Shown: positions 8,193 to 17,169 of the stretch, in pieces | Numbering within the stretch: position 1 is the first letter of the stretch | Layout of the letters: the number at the start of each line of letters is the position of its first letter | NCBI RefSeq assembly: GCF_900142195.1 | Contig: NZ_FRAB01000047.1 | Coordinates: forward strand, 1-47,478 | Direction of reading: 5' to 3' | Length of the DNA stretch: 47,478 bases | From: Paraburkholderia terricola | GTDB lineage: Bacteria; Pseudomonadota; Gammaproteobacteria; Burkholderiales; Burkholderiaceae | The notes under the pieces: generated by a model | The model's database searches: none | What the model was told of the DNA's origin: nothing | The model's input: the letters and a program-made list of their open reading frames with translations, nothing else | Position numbers and translations under genes: made by a program

Positions 8193-9176
8193 ATGCTGCC
8201 CGCCATTCCCGACTTGCGCCAGTTGCGCTATTTCGTCACCGTCGCCGAAGAAAAGCACTTCGGCCGCGCCGCCGCGCGCCTTTCGATGACGCAGCCGCCG
8301 TTGTCGCAGGCGATTCGCGCGCTGGAGGAGACGCTTGGCGTCGAACTGTTCGCGCGCACCAAGCGCTCGGTCGAACTCACGCCGGTGGGCGCCGATCTGC
8401 TGCCCGAGGTGCAGCGCCTGCTGGCAAGCGCCGAGGGCTTGCGGCCGCTCGCGCAAAGCCTCGCGCGCGGCGAGGCGGGCGTGCTGTCGCTGGCGTTCGT
8501 CTCCACCGCGGACTACGGCTTGCTGCCGCTGCTGCTGCGCGATTTCGGCGCGAGGCATCCGCGTGTGCGGCTCGAATTGACCGAAGCCACCAGCGACGTG
8601 CAGGTGGACGAACTGGTAGCCGGGCGCATCGACGCGGGGCTCGTGATCGCGCCGCTGCCGTCGCGTCATGCCACGCAACTCTCGTGGCTGCCGATCGCCC
8701 GCGAGCCACTGGTGATTGCGATGTCGACGGAATTGGCGCAGCGGCTAGGCGCCGCCGCCGGGTCCGATGCGGACCCGCAGGCCGAGTGGCTCGACACGCC
8801 CGTCAGCCTGCGCGACGTCGCCGACGCGCCGCTCGTGATCTTTCCAAGGCGTTTGGCGCCGGGCTTTTATGACATCATTATGGATTGCTACGGCGTGGCG
8901 GGCCTCGCGCCCCGCGTCGGCCAGGAGGCGATCCAGATGCAGACCATCGTGAGCCTCGTGTCGGCGGGAATGGGTGTCGCACTGGTGCCGCAATCGTTGC
9001 GTAATCTGCGCCGCACCGGCGTCGTGTACCGGCCGCTCTCGGAGTCGGTGCCCGCGATCGAAACGGGGCTGGTCTGGCGTACCGCGGAGGTGAGCCCGGT
9101 GCTCGCGGGCTTCATCGAAATCGTGCGCGCGCATGCGGCCACCGTCGAGGCGCAGTCCGTCGCGCCGCGTCTTTAG
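8193..9176 (+). CDS. LysR-family transcriptional regulator
   Basis: A 327-residue LysR-type regulator. The winged helix-turn-helix is at about residues 9-68 (LRQLRYFVTVAEEKHFGRAA, then QPPLSQAIRALE), followed by a linker helix and a periplasmic-binding-like effector domain (about 95-310). The QLRYFVTVAEEKHFGRAAARL type of HTH is close to the BenM/CatM/IlvY group. The effector domain has a roughly 10-residue Ala/Asp-rich insertion near residue 190. Its divergent position next to ilvD suggests control of ilvD and itself, but the effector is unknown. Confidence 0.88.
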   Translation: MLPAIPDLRQLRYFVTVAEEKHFGRAAARLSMTQPPLSQAIRALEETLGVELFARTKRSVELTPVGADLLPEVQRLLASAEGLRPLAQSLARGEAGVLSLAFVSTADYGLLPLLLRDFGARHPRVRLELTEATSDVQVDELVAGRIDAGLVIAPLPSRHATQLSWLPIAREPLVIAMSTELAQRLGAAAGSDADPQAEWLDTPVSLRDVADAPLVIFPRRLAPGFYDIIMDCYGVAGLAPRVGQEAIQMQTIVSLVSAGMGVALVPQSLRNLRRTGVVYRPLSESVPAIETGLVWRTAEVSPVLAGFIEIVRAHAATVEAQSVAPRL

Positions 9177-9310
9177 CAGCGGGGCGGCCGCGAACGCATT
9201 GCGCGCCGCACCGTCCAACGCATGCGCCGCCCGCTGCGCCCACCGCTTTCCGCCATTCGACAATCGCTTGAACAATCCGCTTCTGAACCTGAACCGCCCA
9301 TAACAACACG

Positions 9311-10216
9311 ATGCTCATTCACCCGAATTTCGACCCCATTGCCATTCATCTGGGGCCGCTCGCCGTGCGCTGGTACGGCCTCATGTACCTCGTCGCGTTC
9401 ATCGCGGCGATCGTGGTCGGCCGGCTGCGGCTGCGCTTGCCGTATGTCGCCGCGCAAGGCTGGACCGCGAAGGACATCGACGACATGCTGTTCTACGGCG
9501 TGCTCGGCACGATTCTCGGCGGCCGGCTCGGCTATGTGCTGTTCTACAAGGCGAGTTTTTATTTCGCGCATCCGCTCGACATCTTCAAGGTGTGGGAAGG
9601 CGGCATGTCGTTTCACGGCGGCTTTCTCGGCGTGACGGTGGCCATGGCGCTGTTCGCGCATCAGCGCAAACGCTCGTGGCTGCAAGTCACCGATTTCGTC
9701 GCGCCGATGGTGCCGACGGGGCTCGCGGCGGGCCGCCTCGGCAACTTCATCAACGGCGAGTTGTGGGGCCGCGTGACCGACCCGGCCGCGCCGTGGGCGA
9801 TGCTGTTTCCGGGCGCCGCGCCGGAGGACGCCGCGTGGCTCGCCGCGCATCCGCAGCTTGGCGCGCAATGGCATCTGAGCGAGGTGTTCACGCAATATCA
9901 CATGCTGCCGCGTCATCCGTCGCAGTTGTATGAGATCGCGCTGGAAGGTGTCGCGTTGTTCTTCGTGCTGTTCTTCTTCTCGCGCAAACCGAAGCCGCTG
10001 GGCGCGATTTCGGCGGTGTTCCTGATCGGCTACGGCCTCGCGCGCTTCACGGTGGAGTTCGCGCGCGAACCGGACGACTTCCTTGGGCTGCTGGCAATGG
10101 GGCTGTCGATGGGGCAGTGGCTCTCGCTGCCGATGATCGTCGCGGGCATCGCGATGCTGGTGTGGTCTTATCGCCGGGCGCGACGCGAACCGGCGGTGGC
10201 GGCGGGCGCGAACTGA
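9311..10216 (+). CDS. lgt: Prolipoprotein diacylglyceryl transferase Lgt
   Basis: A 301-residue polytopic inner-membrane enzyme that transfers diacylglycerol from phosphatidylglycerol to the lipobox Cys of prolipoproteins, the first step of lipoprotein maturation. It has the Lgt signature GGRLGYVLFY and then GGMSFHGG, GRLGNFINGELWGRVTD and HPSQLYE, with seven predicted membrane segments. The start MLIHPNFDP is the usual family N-terminus. A terminator-like hairpin follows 34 bp after the stop. It would process the two lipoproteins encoded at 40323 and 42537. Confidence 0.96.
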   Translation: MLIHPNFDPIAIHLGPLAVRWYGLMYLVAFIAAIVVGRLRLRLPYVAAQGWTAKDIDDMLFYGVLGTILGGRLGYVLFYKASFYFAHPLDIFKVWEGGMSFHGGFLGVTVAMALFAHQRKRSWLQVTDFVAPMVPTGLAAGRLGNFINGELWGRVTDPAAPWAMLFPGAAPEDAAWLAAHPQLGAQWHLSEVFTQYHMLPRHPSQLYEIALEGVALFFVLFFFSRKPKPLGAISAVFLIGYGLARFTVEFAREPDDFLGLLAMGLSMGQWLSLPMIVAGIAMLVWSYRRARREPAVAAGAN

Positions 10217-10249
10217 GCGCCGCGCTATCTGTTGTCTTCGTAGTCAATT

Positions 10250-10277
10250 AAAAAGCCACGGCATGCCGTGGCTTTTT
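10250..10277. terminator. Bidirectional terminator lgt / SIMPL gene
   Basis: A 13-bp perfect palindrome (AAAAGCCACGGCA and its complement) flanked by A- and T-runs, placed between the convergent lgt and SIMPL-domain genes. It can end transcripts from both sides. Confidence 0.9.
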
Positions 10278-10310
10278 AACAGCGGTGCGTGAGATTCAGC
10301 GCAAAACGCG

Positions 10311-11042
10311 TTACTTCATTTGCACCGAACCCGATACGTTGACCGTCACGGTCGACGTGCCGCCTTCGATCGGCATGGGCGCCGAGACCTTGGCGTCGGC
10401 GCTCATGGCGCGCGCGCTCATCATCATCATGGGGCGCGGAATGACGCCGTTGTGCCCGACGTTGACCTCGCGAATCGAATAACCGCCGTAGCCGAATGCT
10501 TGCGCCGACGAAGCGGCCTGCTCGCGGAACGACTTGATGGCCTCGCCGGTGAGCTTCTGTTCCGCGGCGCGCTGCGCTTCGGGCGACAGCGAGAACTGCA
10601 CGTTGCCGACTTGCATGATCGATGCCAATTGGCCCGCGAGCTTCGAAGCCGCGGCGAAGTCGCGCGACTTGAGCACGACCTCCGTGCGGCCGCGCCATGC
10701 GGAAATGCGCCCGTCACGATCGGTGGACGGATAGATCGAGAACGAACCCGTGCGCGCCGTCACCTCGTTCACGCCCTTGGCTTTTTGCAGCGCCGAGTCG
10801 GCGCGTTGATTCAACGTCGACGTGAGCGCCGACGGATCCTTCGCTTCCTGCTCGTAGAACAGCGTGATGTCGACCACGTCTTGCGGCACGTCCGCGCTGG
10901 CCTGTGCGTTTAGCGACAGCACGCCCGCCGGCTGATACTGCGGCGCGTTCTGCGCGCGAGCCACGGCCGGCGTGAGCGCGAGCGCGGTGGGAGCGATGCA
11001 TGCGAGAGCGAGCGCGATTGCACGTGCGGTGTTTTTCTTCAT
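10311..11042 (-). CDS. SIMPL-domain (DUF541) periplasmic protein
   Basis: A 243-residue exported protein. The signal peptide is about residues 1-31 (Lys-rich start, Ala/Leu core, cleaved after ARA), followed by one SIMPL/DUF541 domain (about 40-240) as in E. coli YggE and Brucella BP26, which oligomerise in the periplasm. The start at 11042 is chosen for a strong AAGGAG 8 nt upstream. It stands alone with a terminator at its 3' end. The function is not known; YggE has been linked to oxidative stress tolerance. Confidence 0.87.
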   Translation of the reverse strand: MKKNTARAIALALACIAPTALALTPAVARAQNAPQYQPAGVLSLNAQASADVPQDVVDITLFYEQEAKDPSALTSTLNQRADSALQKAKGVNEVTARTGSFSIYPSTDRDGRISAWRGRTEVVLKSRDFAAASKLAGQLASIMQVGNVQFSLSPEAQRAAEQKLTGEAIKSFREQAASSAQAFGYGGYSIREVNVGHNGVIPRPMMMMSARAMSADAKVSAPMPIEGGTSTVTVNVSGSVQMK

Positions 11043-11276
11043 TGTTGGACTCCTTGCCTGAACAGGTGATGCACGATCGGAGCGAACGCCGCGCATTGGC
11101 GACGCCATCGGCATGAGCCAATGGCACGGCGTTTGCGGTCCAGCGTTTGCGAGTCCGTTAGGCGCTTGTAACCTGAGCTTGGTTCCCTAATTTGACGTTG
11201 CCTGACAGGCTCGATCCTTGCCGCGCGCAGTTCGGCGCATGGATCGGGCCGTAACGTGCCGCGTGCGCGTGCAATG

Positions 11277-11735
11277 TCAAATGAGTCGTTGGGTGATGAA
11301 GCGCCATTCGGCTTCGGTCACCGGCGTGATCGACAGGCGGTTGCCTTTGGCGAGCACGCGCATGTCCTTCAATTCTTCGTGCTCGCGCAATGCGGCAAGC
11401 GGAATCAGCGGGATCTTCTTCTTGAACACGACGTCGACGAGCATCCAGCGCGGCGTTTCCTGCGACGACTTCGGGTCGTAGTAGGGACTCTTCGTGTCGA
11501 ACTGGGTGGGGTCCGGATAAGCAGTGGACGATACCTCGGCGAGCCCCGCAATGCCCGGCTCGGGACAACTCGAGTGATAGAACAGCACGCCGTCGCCGAC
11601 CTGCATCATGTCGCGCATGAAATTGCGCGCCTGATAGTTGCGCACGCCGGTCCACGGCAGCGTGCGGTGCGGTGCGTGGGCGAGATGGTCGATGCTTGCT
11701 TCGTCCGGTTCGGACTTCATTAGCCAGTAGCGCAT
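11277..11735 (-). CDS. EVE-domain protein
   Basis: A 152-residue single-domain protein of the EVE (PUA-like) family, a fold that can recognise modified nucleobases. Hallmarks are MRYWLMKSEPDE at the N-terminus, GVRNYQARNFMRDM and GDGVLFYHSS. The length is normal. It lies directly downstream of the 6S RNA on the same strand, the usual beta-proteobacterial zapA-6S RNA-EVE order. Its ligand and role here are unknown. Confidence 0.9.
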   Translation of the reverse strand: MRYWLMKSEPDEASIDHLAHAPHRTLPWTGVRNYQARNFMRDMMQVGDGVLFYHSSCPEPGIAGLAEVSSTAYPDPTQFDTKSPYYDPKSSQETPRWMLVDVVFKKKIPLIPLAALREHEELKDMRVLAKGNRLSITPVTEAEWRFITQRLI

Positions 11736-11793
11736 GAATCGAATTGGAACGTTAAGGGGTTTGAAGATGCGGAAGAAAATCGAGGCCCAAAGA

Positions 11794-11826
11794 AAAACGG
11801 CACCGAACCGAAGTCCGATGCCGTTC
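11794..11826 (-). terminator. Intrinsic terminator of the 6S RNA
   Basis: On the minus strand, a hairpin (stem arms 11819-11825 and 11796-11802, extended by partial pairing within) runs into a U-rich tract at 11791-11797. It lies immediately after the 6S RNA 3' end. Confidence 0.8.
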
Positions 11827-12000
11827 CAAATAAGGTCCCCGCCTTAGCCGCTAGGCCGGCATCCTGAACCGGGGGTTCAGAATTGGTCGCAGTTAGCAAC
11901 ACTTCGGGTACATCAGACAGAGTGACGCGCACGCCCGTGCTACAAATTTCCGCAACCGTGCACATGGCATTGGTTCAAGGAATATATGACCTTGGCGAAC
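11826..12000 (-). ncRNA. ssrS: 6S RNA (ssrS)
   Basis: Non-coding stretch between zapA and the EVE gene, the conserved position of 6S RNA, which mimics an open promoter and sequesters sigma-70 RNA polymerase. On the minus strand a short CUGAACCCCCGGUUCAG hairpin (11865-11881) matches the hairpin that follows the central bubble in known 6S RNAs. It is followed by a GC-rich 3' arm that pairs back toward the 5' arm (AAGGUC near 11993 with GACCUU near 11831). An intrinsic terminator follows. The ends are estimates; the 5' end could be off by 10-20 nt. A covariance-model search would settle it. Confidence 0.78.
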
Positions 12001-12125
12001 CAGGCAGGGAAGCTAAACCGATGAAACTAAAACGATGGAATTCAAACGTTTGCCGAGTCTTGTTGACTACCGCTCATGCACTTCGCTTGAATCAGCAGCC
12101 AATCTCGCGACCGGCCACTAGATAA

Positions 12126-12440
12126 TTATTGCATGCTGTACTGCTCGATCACAGTACCCAGTTGCTCGTTCATTTGATGCATTGTACGCCGGATTTCCTC
12201 AGCGGGAAATGCTTCTCCGTGCCGCACGCTGCTTTGCAGCTTAAGCAGTTCCGATGCCAGCGACAGCGCAGCCATGACGGCAATGCGATCCGTGCCGCGC
12301 ACGTTGCTGTTATTGCGGATCTTCGACATTTCGGCGTCGACACGCGCGACCGCTTCAAGCAGTGCGCCTTCTGTTTCAGCCGAGCAGGCGAGACGATAGG
12401 GCACGCCGAGAATCGACACTTCGATCTGCTTCGTGGTCAT
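12126..12440 (-). CDS. zapA: Cell division protein ZapA
   Basis: A 104-residue cytosolic FtsZ-ring-associated protein that bundles FtsZ filaments. The N-terminal MTTKQIEVSILGVPYRLAC strand-rich head and the C-terminal helical coiled coil (about 60-104) are typical. Its ATG overlaps the stop of the upstream zapB-like gene by 4 bp (ATGA), so the two are translationally coupled. The 6S RNA lies immediately downstream. Confidence 0.93.
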   Translation of the reverse strand: MTTKQIEVSILGVPYRLACSAETEGALLEAVARVDAEMSKIRNNSNVRGTDRIAVMAALSLASELLKLQSSVRHGEAFPAEEIRRTMHQMNEQLGTVIEQYSMQ

Positions 12441-12793
12441 GCGTTTTCTCCGTGGCGGGTCACGTCGCTCCCGGTTTCGGCTTGATGCTGGGCGGGCTCG
12501 AGCAGATCGAGCTGGTTGTCCGGCTCATTGTGCGCGCGTGCCCGCGGCAGTTTCTCGAGAATCGCATTCAGCCGCACCTGGGCGTCGTCGATCTTGGCCG
12601 ACAGTGCGTCGCGTTCCGCTTGCAGCGCATCGCGTTCCTCGCGAAGCATTGCAAGTTCCGTGCGCGTGGCTTCGACTTCGGCGCGTGATTGGGCGAGCTG
12701 CTCTTCGAGCGCGAGGCGCGCTTCGTTGTGGCGCTGGCTGATCGCGATCAGCTTGCCGATGTTCTGTGAAAGTGTTTCGAGTTCGGTGAGCAT
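12437..12793 (-). CDS. ZapB-like coiled-coil protein
   Basis: A 118-residue protein, almost wholly coiled coil from residue 1 to about 80 (heptads of Leu/Ala with Glu/Arg, for example LREERDALQAERDAL), with a charged disordered tail. It lies just before zapA with a 4-bp overlap, where beta-proteobacteria carry a ZapB-like protein predicted to join the division ring through ZapA. The ZapB name is inferred from position and fold. A TAAAAT -10-like hexamer lies about 30 bp upstream at 12821-12826 (minus strand). Confidence 0.72.
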   Translation of the reverse strand: MLTELETLSQNIGKLIAISQRHNEARLALEEQLAQSRAEVEATRTELAMLREERDALQAERDALSAKIDDAQVRLNAILEKLPRARAHNEPDNQLDLLEPAQHQAETGSDVTRHGENA

Positions 12794-12852
12794 GTGCTGC
12801 GTCCTCTAAAGACATCGCATTTTAGCGCGGAATATCGCGGGTTCCGACATTT

Positions 12853-12867
12853 GTCTCGTTTCGAGAC
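12853..12867. repeat. Short palindrome upstream of the zapB-like gene
   Basis: A perfect GTCTCG-TTT-CGAGAC inverted repeat about 60 bp upstream of the zapB-like start and upstream of its -10-like hexamer. It could be a binding site for a dimeric regulator; there is no T-run to make it a terminator. Confidence 0.4.
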
Positions 12868-12978
12868 GTAACAACCTCGCTTTATGCAGGCATTGATCGA
12901 CCATATGATGAAAAAGTACTCGCGCATCGGACAATAACCCGCACTTAACCGAACAGATCGCGCAACGATCAACGATTC

Positions 12979-13007
12979 TTGACGGGCTCCGGGGCCGCTC
13001 CTAAACT
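12979..13007 (+). promoter_or_regulatory. Sigma-70-type promoter for the cobalamin riboswitch operon
   Basis: TTGACG (12979-12984), a 17-bp spacer and TAAACT (13002-13007) form a good sigma-70-like promoter directly upstream of the riboswitch. Transcription would start near 13014. Confidence 0.65.
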
Positions 13008-13034
13008 GGCCGCACTCTGGTGCCCGCGCGCGCT

Positions 13035-13260
13035 TTCACAGTGCGCGCAGTTAAACGGGAAGCAGGGCGCGTCGTTCGCCAGAACGCGCGAACCTGCGCT
13101 GCCCCCGCAACGGTAAGCGACCGCATTCATCATGCAGGTCGGTCCTGATCGCGTGTTCGAAGCTGAACGTGCGAGTGTGCCACTGCGCGTCACGCGTGGG
13201 AAGGCGGGATCGATGTGTCGCCAGCCCGGATACCGGCCAGAGGGAGAGGAACGTCCGCGA
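13035..13260 (+). promoter_or_regulatory. Cobalamin riboswitch
   Basis: Adenosylcobalamin-sensing leader RNA before the btuB-like gene. The conserved blocks appear in order: AAACGGGAA (about 13053), the core GCTGCCCCCGCAACGGTAAGCG-type segment (from about 13096), the GGGAAGGCG block (about 13198) and the B12 box AGCCCGGATACCGGCC (13223-13238). When the ligand is bound, such leaders lower expression of the downstream uptake genes, either by terminating transcription or by hiding the ribosome site. No clear U-tract follows, so control of translation is the likelier mode (inference). Confidence 0.95.
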
Positions 13261-13344
13261 AAACGTTGAAAAGCGCGGGCGCCTCGTTACGCATCGGCCT
13301 GCGGGGAAGCGGGCCGCGCACGTTACCCACAGGAATGTCATCCC

Positions 13345-15252
13345 ATGCTGTCCCCCATCGCTCGCGCGGCGTTGCTCGTTTTTGCGGGCGTGCCGCTCGT
13401 CGTGCACGCTCAGGCCGCTGCTGTTTCCACCTCGTCCGGTGCGTCTTCTTCCACCTCGTCCGCGGCTGCCGCGGCTGCAGGTTCATCGCCCACTGTGTTG
13501 TCGCCGGTGGTCGTCACGGCGGGGCGTGGCCCGCAAGCGCTCGCCGACGCGATTCCGCCGACGGCGCTGTTCGATCAGCAGGACATCGCCGACAGCACCG
13601 CGACCGACTTGCCCGGCCTGCTGCAACTCGCCCCCGGCGCGCAAATCTCGCGTACAGGTGGCCCTGGTTCGACCACGAGTCTGTTTTTGCGTGGCGCGTC
13701 GTCGACGCAATCGCTGGTGCTGATCGACGGCGTGCGGGTCGACTCGGTGAGCCTCGGTACATCGCAGCTCGCACAGATCCCGCTCGACCAGATCGATCGC
13801 GTTGAAGTGGTGAACGGCAACGTGTCCGCGCTATACGGTTCGGGCGCGATCGGCGGGGTGGTGCAGGTGTTCACGAAAGACGGCGGCGACCATCCTCCGC
13901 GTTTCAACTTTTCGGTGGGCTACGGCAGCTATCACACGCAGACGCAGCAGGCCGGCGTGAACGGCGCATTGGATAAGGACGGCGCCACCACCTTCAACCT
14001 GTCGCTTGCCCGTTCGAAGGACGACGGCTTCTCGTCGCTGAATCCGCGCGAGGCGCCGCAAGCCAATCCGAACGCAAACGGCTATCTGAACGAAAGCATT
14101 TCGGCTTCGCTGCGTCACAAGTTCAACGACCAATGGAACGCGGGCGTCACGTATTTCCAGTCGAACGGCAACAACAGTTACGACAACGCGTATGGCGTGC
14201 CGACCGATTCAAACAATCTGTATAGCAAGGTGCGTCAGATGTCGGTGTTCGCGAACGGCAAGCTGACCGATTGGTGGACCACCCACTTCATCGTCTCCGA
14301 AGGCGACGACCGCAGCGTGTCGAAAACCAACGGCATCTATAACGGCCGCTTCGATACCGACAATCGCCAGTACACGTGGCAGAACGATTTCGCGTTCGCC
14401 GCGCAGCAGAAGTTGCAGGTGGGCTATGAGCATCTCGATCAAAGCCTCGACTCGGATACGTTCGCGGCGCCGGATCGTCATGTGGATTCGGGTTTCGTCG
14501 GCTATACGGGGCGCTTTGGGCGCAACCAGATTCAGGCCGATGTGCGGCGCGACCAGTATTCCGATTTCGGCGGAGCGAACAGTTACTATCTCGGCTACGG
14601 TTTCGACATCACCGGCCATTGGAAGGCGACTGCAAGCTATTCGGATTCGTTTCGCGCGCCGAGCTTCGACGATCTGTACTATCCGTACAGCGGCAACGCG
14701 TCGATTCAGCCGGAGCGCAGTCATTCGATCGAGGCCGCGTTGCAGTACGCATCGAACGCGCTCGGCGTGATGCGCCTGAGCGCGTTCCAGACGCGCTATT
14801 CGAATCTGATCGATTATCAGCAGGTGACGCCCGGCATCTATCTGGCCGAGAACGTTGGGCATGCGAAAGTGCAGGGACTCGAAGGATCGTGGAGCGGCCA
14901 TGTCGGCAAGACGGACGTGCGTGCGTCGTTGACGCTGCAAAATCCCGTCGACCTCGACAAAGATGCCGACCTTCTGCGGCGCGCGCGGCGTTTCGGATCG
15001 CTCGCGGTGAATCGCAGCATCGCCGGCTGGCGCGTGGGCGGCGAGTGGATCGTGAGCGGCGCGCGCGAGGATAGCAGCGGCAAGCTGGGCGGCTACGGCG
15101 TGGTAAATCTGTCGGCGCGCTACAACATCACGAAAGCGTGGTACGTGGCCGCGCGAATCCACAACCTGTTGAACAAGGACTATGAAACGGCCTACTCGTA
15201 TAACTCGCCCAGGCGCGGTGCGTATGTCACGGTTGGCTGGCAGCAGCAGTGA
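13345..15252 (+). CDS. btuB: TonB-dependent vitamin B12 receptor (BtuB-like)
   Basis: A 635-residue outer-membrane receptor for cobalamins. It has a signal peptide (about residues 1-22, cleaved after VHA), a low-complexity Ser/Ala linker, a TonB-box-like SPVVVTAG (about 53-60), a plug domain (about 65-180, with QISRTGGPGSTTSLFLRG and LIDGVRVD) and a 22-strand barrel closing with RRGAYVTVGWQQQ. The B12-type plug and the upstream cobalamin riboswitch support the substrate. The last residue is Gln instead of the usual aromatic residue of outer-membrane barrels. It heads a run of genes to cobC. Confidence 0.93.
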   Translation: MLSPIARAALLVFAGVPLVVHAQAAAVSTSSGASSSTSSAAAAAAGSSPTVLSPVVVTAGRGPQALADAIPPTALFDQQDIADSTATDLPGLLQLAPGAQISRTGGPGSTTSLFLRGASSTQSLVLIDGVRVDSVSLGTSQLAQIPLDQIDRVEVVNGNVSALYGSGAIGGVVQVFTKDGGDHPPRFNFSVGYGSYHTQTQQAGVNGALDKDGATTFNLSLARSKDDGFSSLNPREAPQANPNANGYLNESISASLRHKFNDQWNAGVTYFQSNGNNSYDNAYGVPTDSNNLYSKVRQMSVFANGKLTDWWTTHFIVSEGDDRSVSKTNGIYNGRFDTDNRQYTWQNDFAFAAQQKLQVGYEHLDQSLDSDTFAAPDRHVDSGFVGYTGRFGRNQIQADVRRDQYSDFGGANSYYLGYGFDITGHWKATASYSDSFRAPSFDDLYYPYSGNASIQPERSHSIEAALQYASNALGVMRLSAFQTRYSNLIDYQQVTPGIYLAENVGHAKVQGLEGSWSGHVGKTDVRASLTLQNPVDLDKDADLLRRARRFGSLAVNRSIAGWRVGGEWIVSGAREDSSGKLGGYGVVNLSARYNITKAWYVAARIHNLLNKDYETAYSYNSPRRGAYVTVGWQQQ

Positions 15253-15279
15253 CGAACGTTCCTGCATGAGCACGCGCCG

Positions 15280-16341
15280 ATGAACCGCGGTTCGAGTTCG
15301 ACCACCCCAACCACGAGCACGCTTCGCGTCATGAACGCGAAGCGTGCCGCCGCGATCTGGCTCGCGCTCGCGGTGGTCGCGCTCGTCGTGTTGATGGCGT
15401 CGCTCGCACTGGGCAGCGTGGCGCTTGCGCCCGGCCGCGTGTTGGCGGCGCTGATGCCCTCGTCCACGGCGCCTGGCGGGTCCGCCGATCTGACCGCCGA
15501 GATCGTTCGCACGCTGCGTTTGCCGCGCGCATTGGCGGGCTTCGCATGCGGCGCGTTGCTCGCGTTGGCCGGCGCGCTGCTGCAAGTGCTGTTGCGCAAT
15601 CCGCTGGCCGAACCCTACGTGTTAGGCGTGTCAGGCGGCGCGGCGACGTTCGCCCTCGTCGCGATGATCGCGGGTGTGGCGTGGTGGATCGTCGACGCCA
15701 GCGCATTCGCCGGCGCGTTCGTGTCGATCCTGCTGGTGCTCGGCCTCGCGCGCCGCGAGCTGTGGCGCGGCGAGCCGCAGGATACGTCGCCGCGTTTGCT
15801 GCTGACCGGCGCGGTGACTGCGGCGGGCTGGGGCGCGCTCATCACGTTGCTGCTGAACCTCGCGCCCGACAATCGCTTGCGCGGCATGCTGTTCTGGCTG
15901 ACCGGCGATCTCAACGGCGGGGCGATGCCGTGGACGGCGCTCGCCGTGCTCGCCGTCGCGCTGCTTGCGATCGTGCCCGCCGCGCCGCGGCTCAATGTCC
16001 TGTTGCGCGGCGATGCCGCCGCGCAAGCGTTGGGCGTCGCCGTGGTGCCGCTGCGCTTGCGCGTGTACCTGGTGGCGTCGCTGGCGGCGGCCGCGGCAGT
16101 GACCACCGCGGGCACGATCGGCTTTGTCGGCCTCGTGGTGCCGCATATGCTGCGGCTCGCGTTCGGCAACGATCAGCGCATGCTGCTGCCCGCCGCGGCG
16201 CTCGGCGGGGGCGTCGCGGTGATGGGCGCCGATCTGATCGCGCGCACCGCGATAGCGCCGGCGCAGTTGCCGGTCGGCGTGATCACCTCGATCATCGGCG
16301 TGCCGGTGTTTCTGTGGATGCTGCTGCACAGGCGCCGATGA
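15280..16341 (+). CDS. btuC: Cobalamin ABC transporter permease (BtuC/FecCD family)
   Basis: A 353-residue inner-membrane permease of the FecCD family with about ten membrane helices. It shows the family motifs RLPRALAGFACGALLALAGA, NPLAEPYVLGVSGG and, near the C-terminus, GTIGFVGLVVPHMLR, where the coupling helix meets the ATPase. With BtuF and BtuD it would import cobalamin or cobinamide. The ATG at 15280 lies close behind btuB; an internal ATG at 15331 would drop a 17-residue Ser/Thr-rich start and is a fair alternative. The 3' end overlaps btuD by 4 bp. Confidence 0.92.
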   Translation: MNRGSSSTTPTTSTLRVMNAKRAAAIWLALAVVALVVLMASLALGSVALAPGRVLAALMPSSTAPGGSADLTAEIVRTLRLPRALAGFACGALLALAGALLQVLLRNPLAEPYVLGVSGGAATFALVAMIAGVAWWIVDASAFAGAFVSILLVLGLARRELWRGEPQDTSPRLLLTGAVTAAGWGALITLLLNLAPDNRLRGMLFWLTGDLNGGAMPWTALAVLAVALLAIVPAAPRLNVLLRGDAAAQALGVAVVPLRLRVYLVASLAAAAAVTTAGTIGFVGLVVPHMLRLAFGNDQRMLLPAAALGGGVAVMGADLIARTAIAPAQLPVGVITSIIGVPVFLWMLLHRRR

Positions 16342-17135
16342 TGAAAGCACACGACGCCTCCCACGCCGCGCTCAGCGCGCAACGTCTGACCTTGCGTGCC
16401 GGCACGCGCACCTTGCTCGAAGCGTTCACGCATACGTTCTACGAAGGCGAACTCTGGTGTGTCGCCGGCCCGAACGGCGCGGGCAAGACGACGCTGCTCG
16501 CCACGCTCGCGGGTCTGTTGCAACCGTCGGCGGGTCAGGTCGAACTCGACGGCGTGCGCCTGGCCGACTGGCAACCGCTGCCGCTCGCGCAACGCCGCGC
16601 GCTGATGCCGCAGAGCGCAGCGGACGCGTTCAGTGCGAGCGTGCTCGACATCGTGATGCTGAATCGCTTCCCGCATCTGACGGGCTGGGGCTGGGAGCGC
16701 GAGGCCGATCGCGACGCCGCGCATGCCGCGCTGGAATTGCTGGGCCTCGCCGCATTCGCCACGCGCGACGTGTTGTCGCTCTCGGGCGGCGAGCGTCAAC
16801 GCGTGGCGCTCGCCGCGGTGTTATGTCAGGACGCGCCGTTGCTGCTGCTCGACGAACCGCTGTCGCATCTCGATCTGCACCACCAGATCGATTGTCTCGA
16901 AGCGCTGGGCGTGTGGGCGCATGAGCCTGGGCGTACAGTGCTGTTTTCCTGTCACGATCTGAACCTCGCGCGCCGCTTCGCGACCCATGCGCTATTGCTC
17001 GACGGTGACGGCGGCGCTTACGCCGGACCGGTGCACGACGTGCTGACCCCCGCGCTGACGAGCCGCGCATTCGGCTATCCATTGATCCTGATTCGCGACG
17101 GCGAACACGAGGCGCTGATTCCCGCGCCGCGCTGA
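16338..17135 (+). CDS. btuD: Cobalamin ABC transporter ATPase (BtuD-like)
   Basis: A 265-residue ABC ATPase for the btuC permease. Walker A is GPNGAGKTT (about residues 43-51), the signature is LSGGERQRVALA, Walker B is LLLLDEPLSHLD, and the switch His is in FSCHDLNL. Its ATG overlaps the btuC stop (ATGA), so the pair is translationally coupled; the frame stays open far upstream inside btuC but that is not used. It is the FecE/BtuD type rather than a metal-siderophore ATPase by context only. Confidence 0.92.
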   Translation: MMKAHDASHAALSAQRLTLRAGTRTLLEAFTHTFYEGELWCVAGPNGAGKTTLLATLAGLLQPSAGQVELDGVRLADWQPLPLAQRRALMPQSAADAFSASVLDIVMLNRFPHLTGWGWEREADRDAAHAALELLGLAAFATRDVLSLSGGERQRVALAAVLCQDAPLLLLDEPLSHLDLHHQIDCLEALGVWAHEPGRTVLFSCHDLNLARRFATHALLLDGDGGAYAGPVHDVLTPALTSRAFGYPLILIRDGEHEALIPAPR

Positions 17136-17169
17136 GCGCTTTGTCAAAACCTTCCTTTTAAAAAACCTT

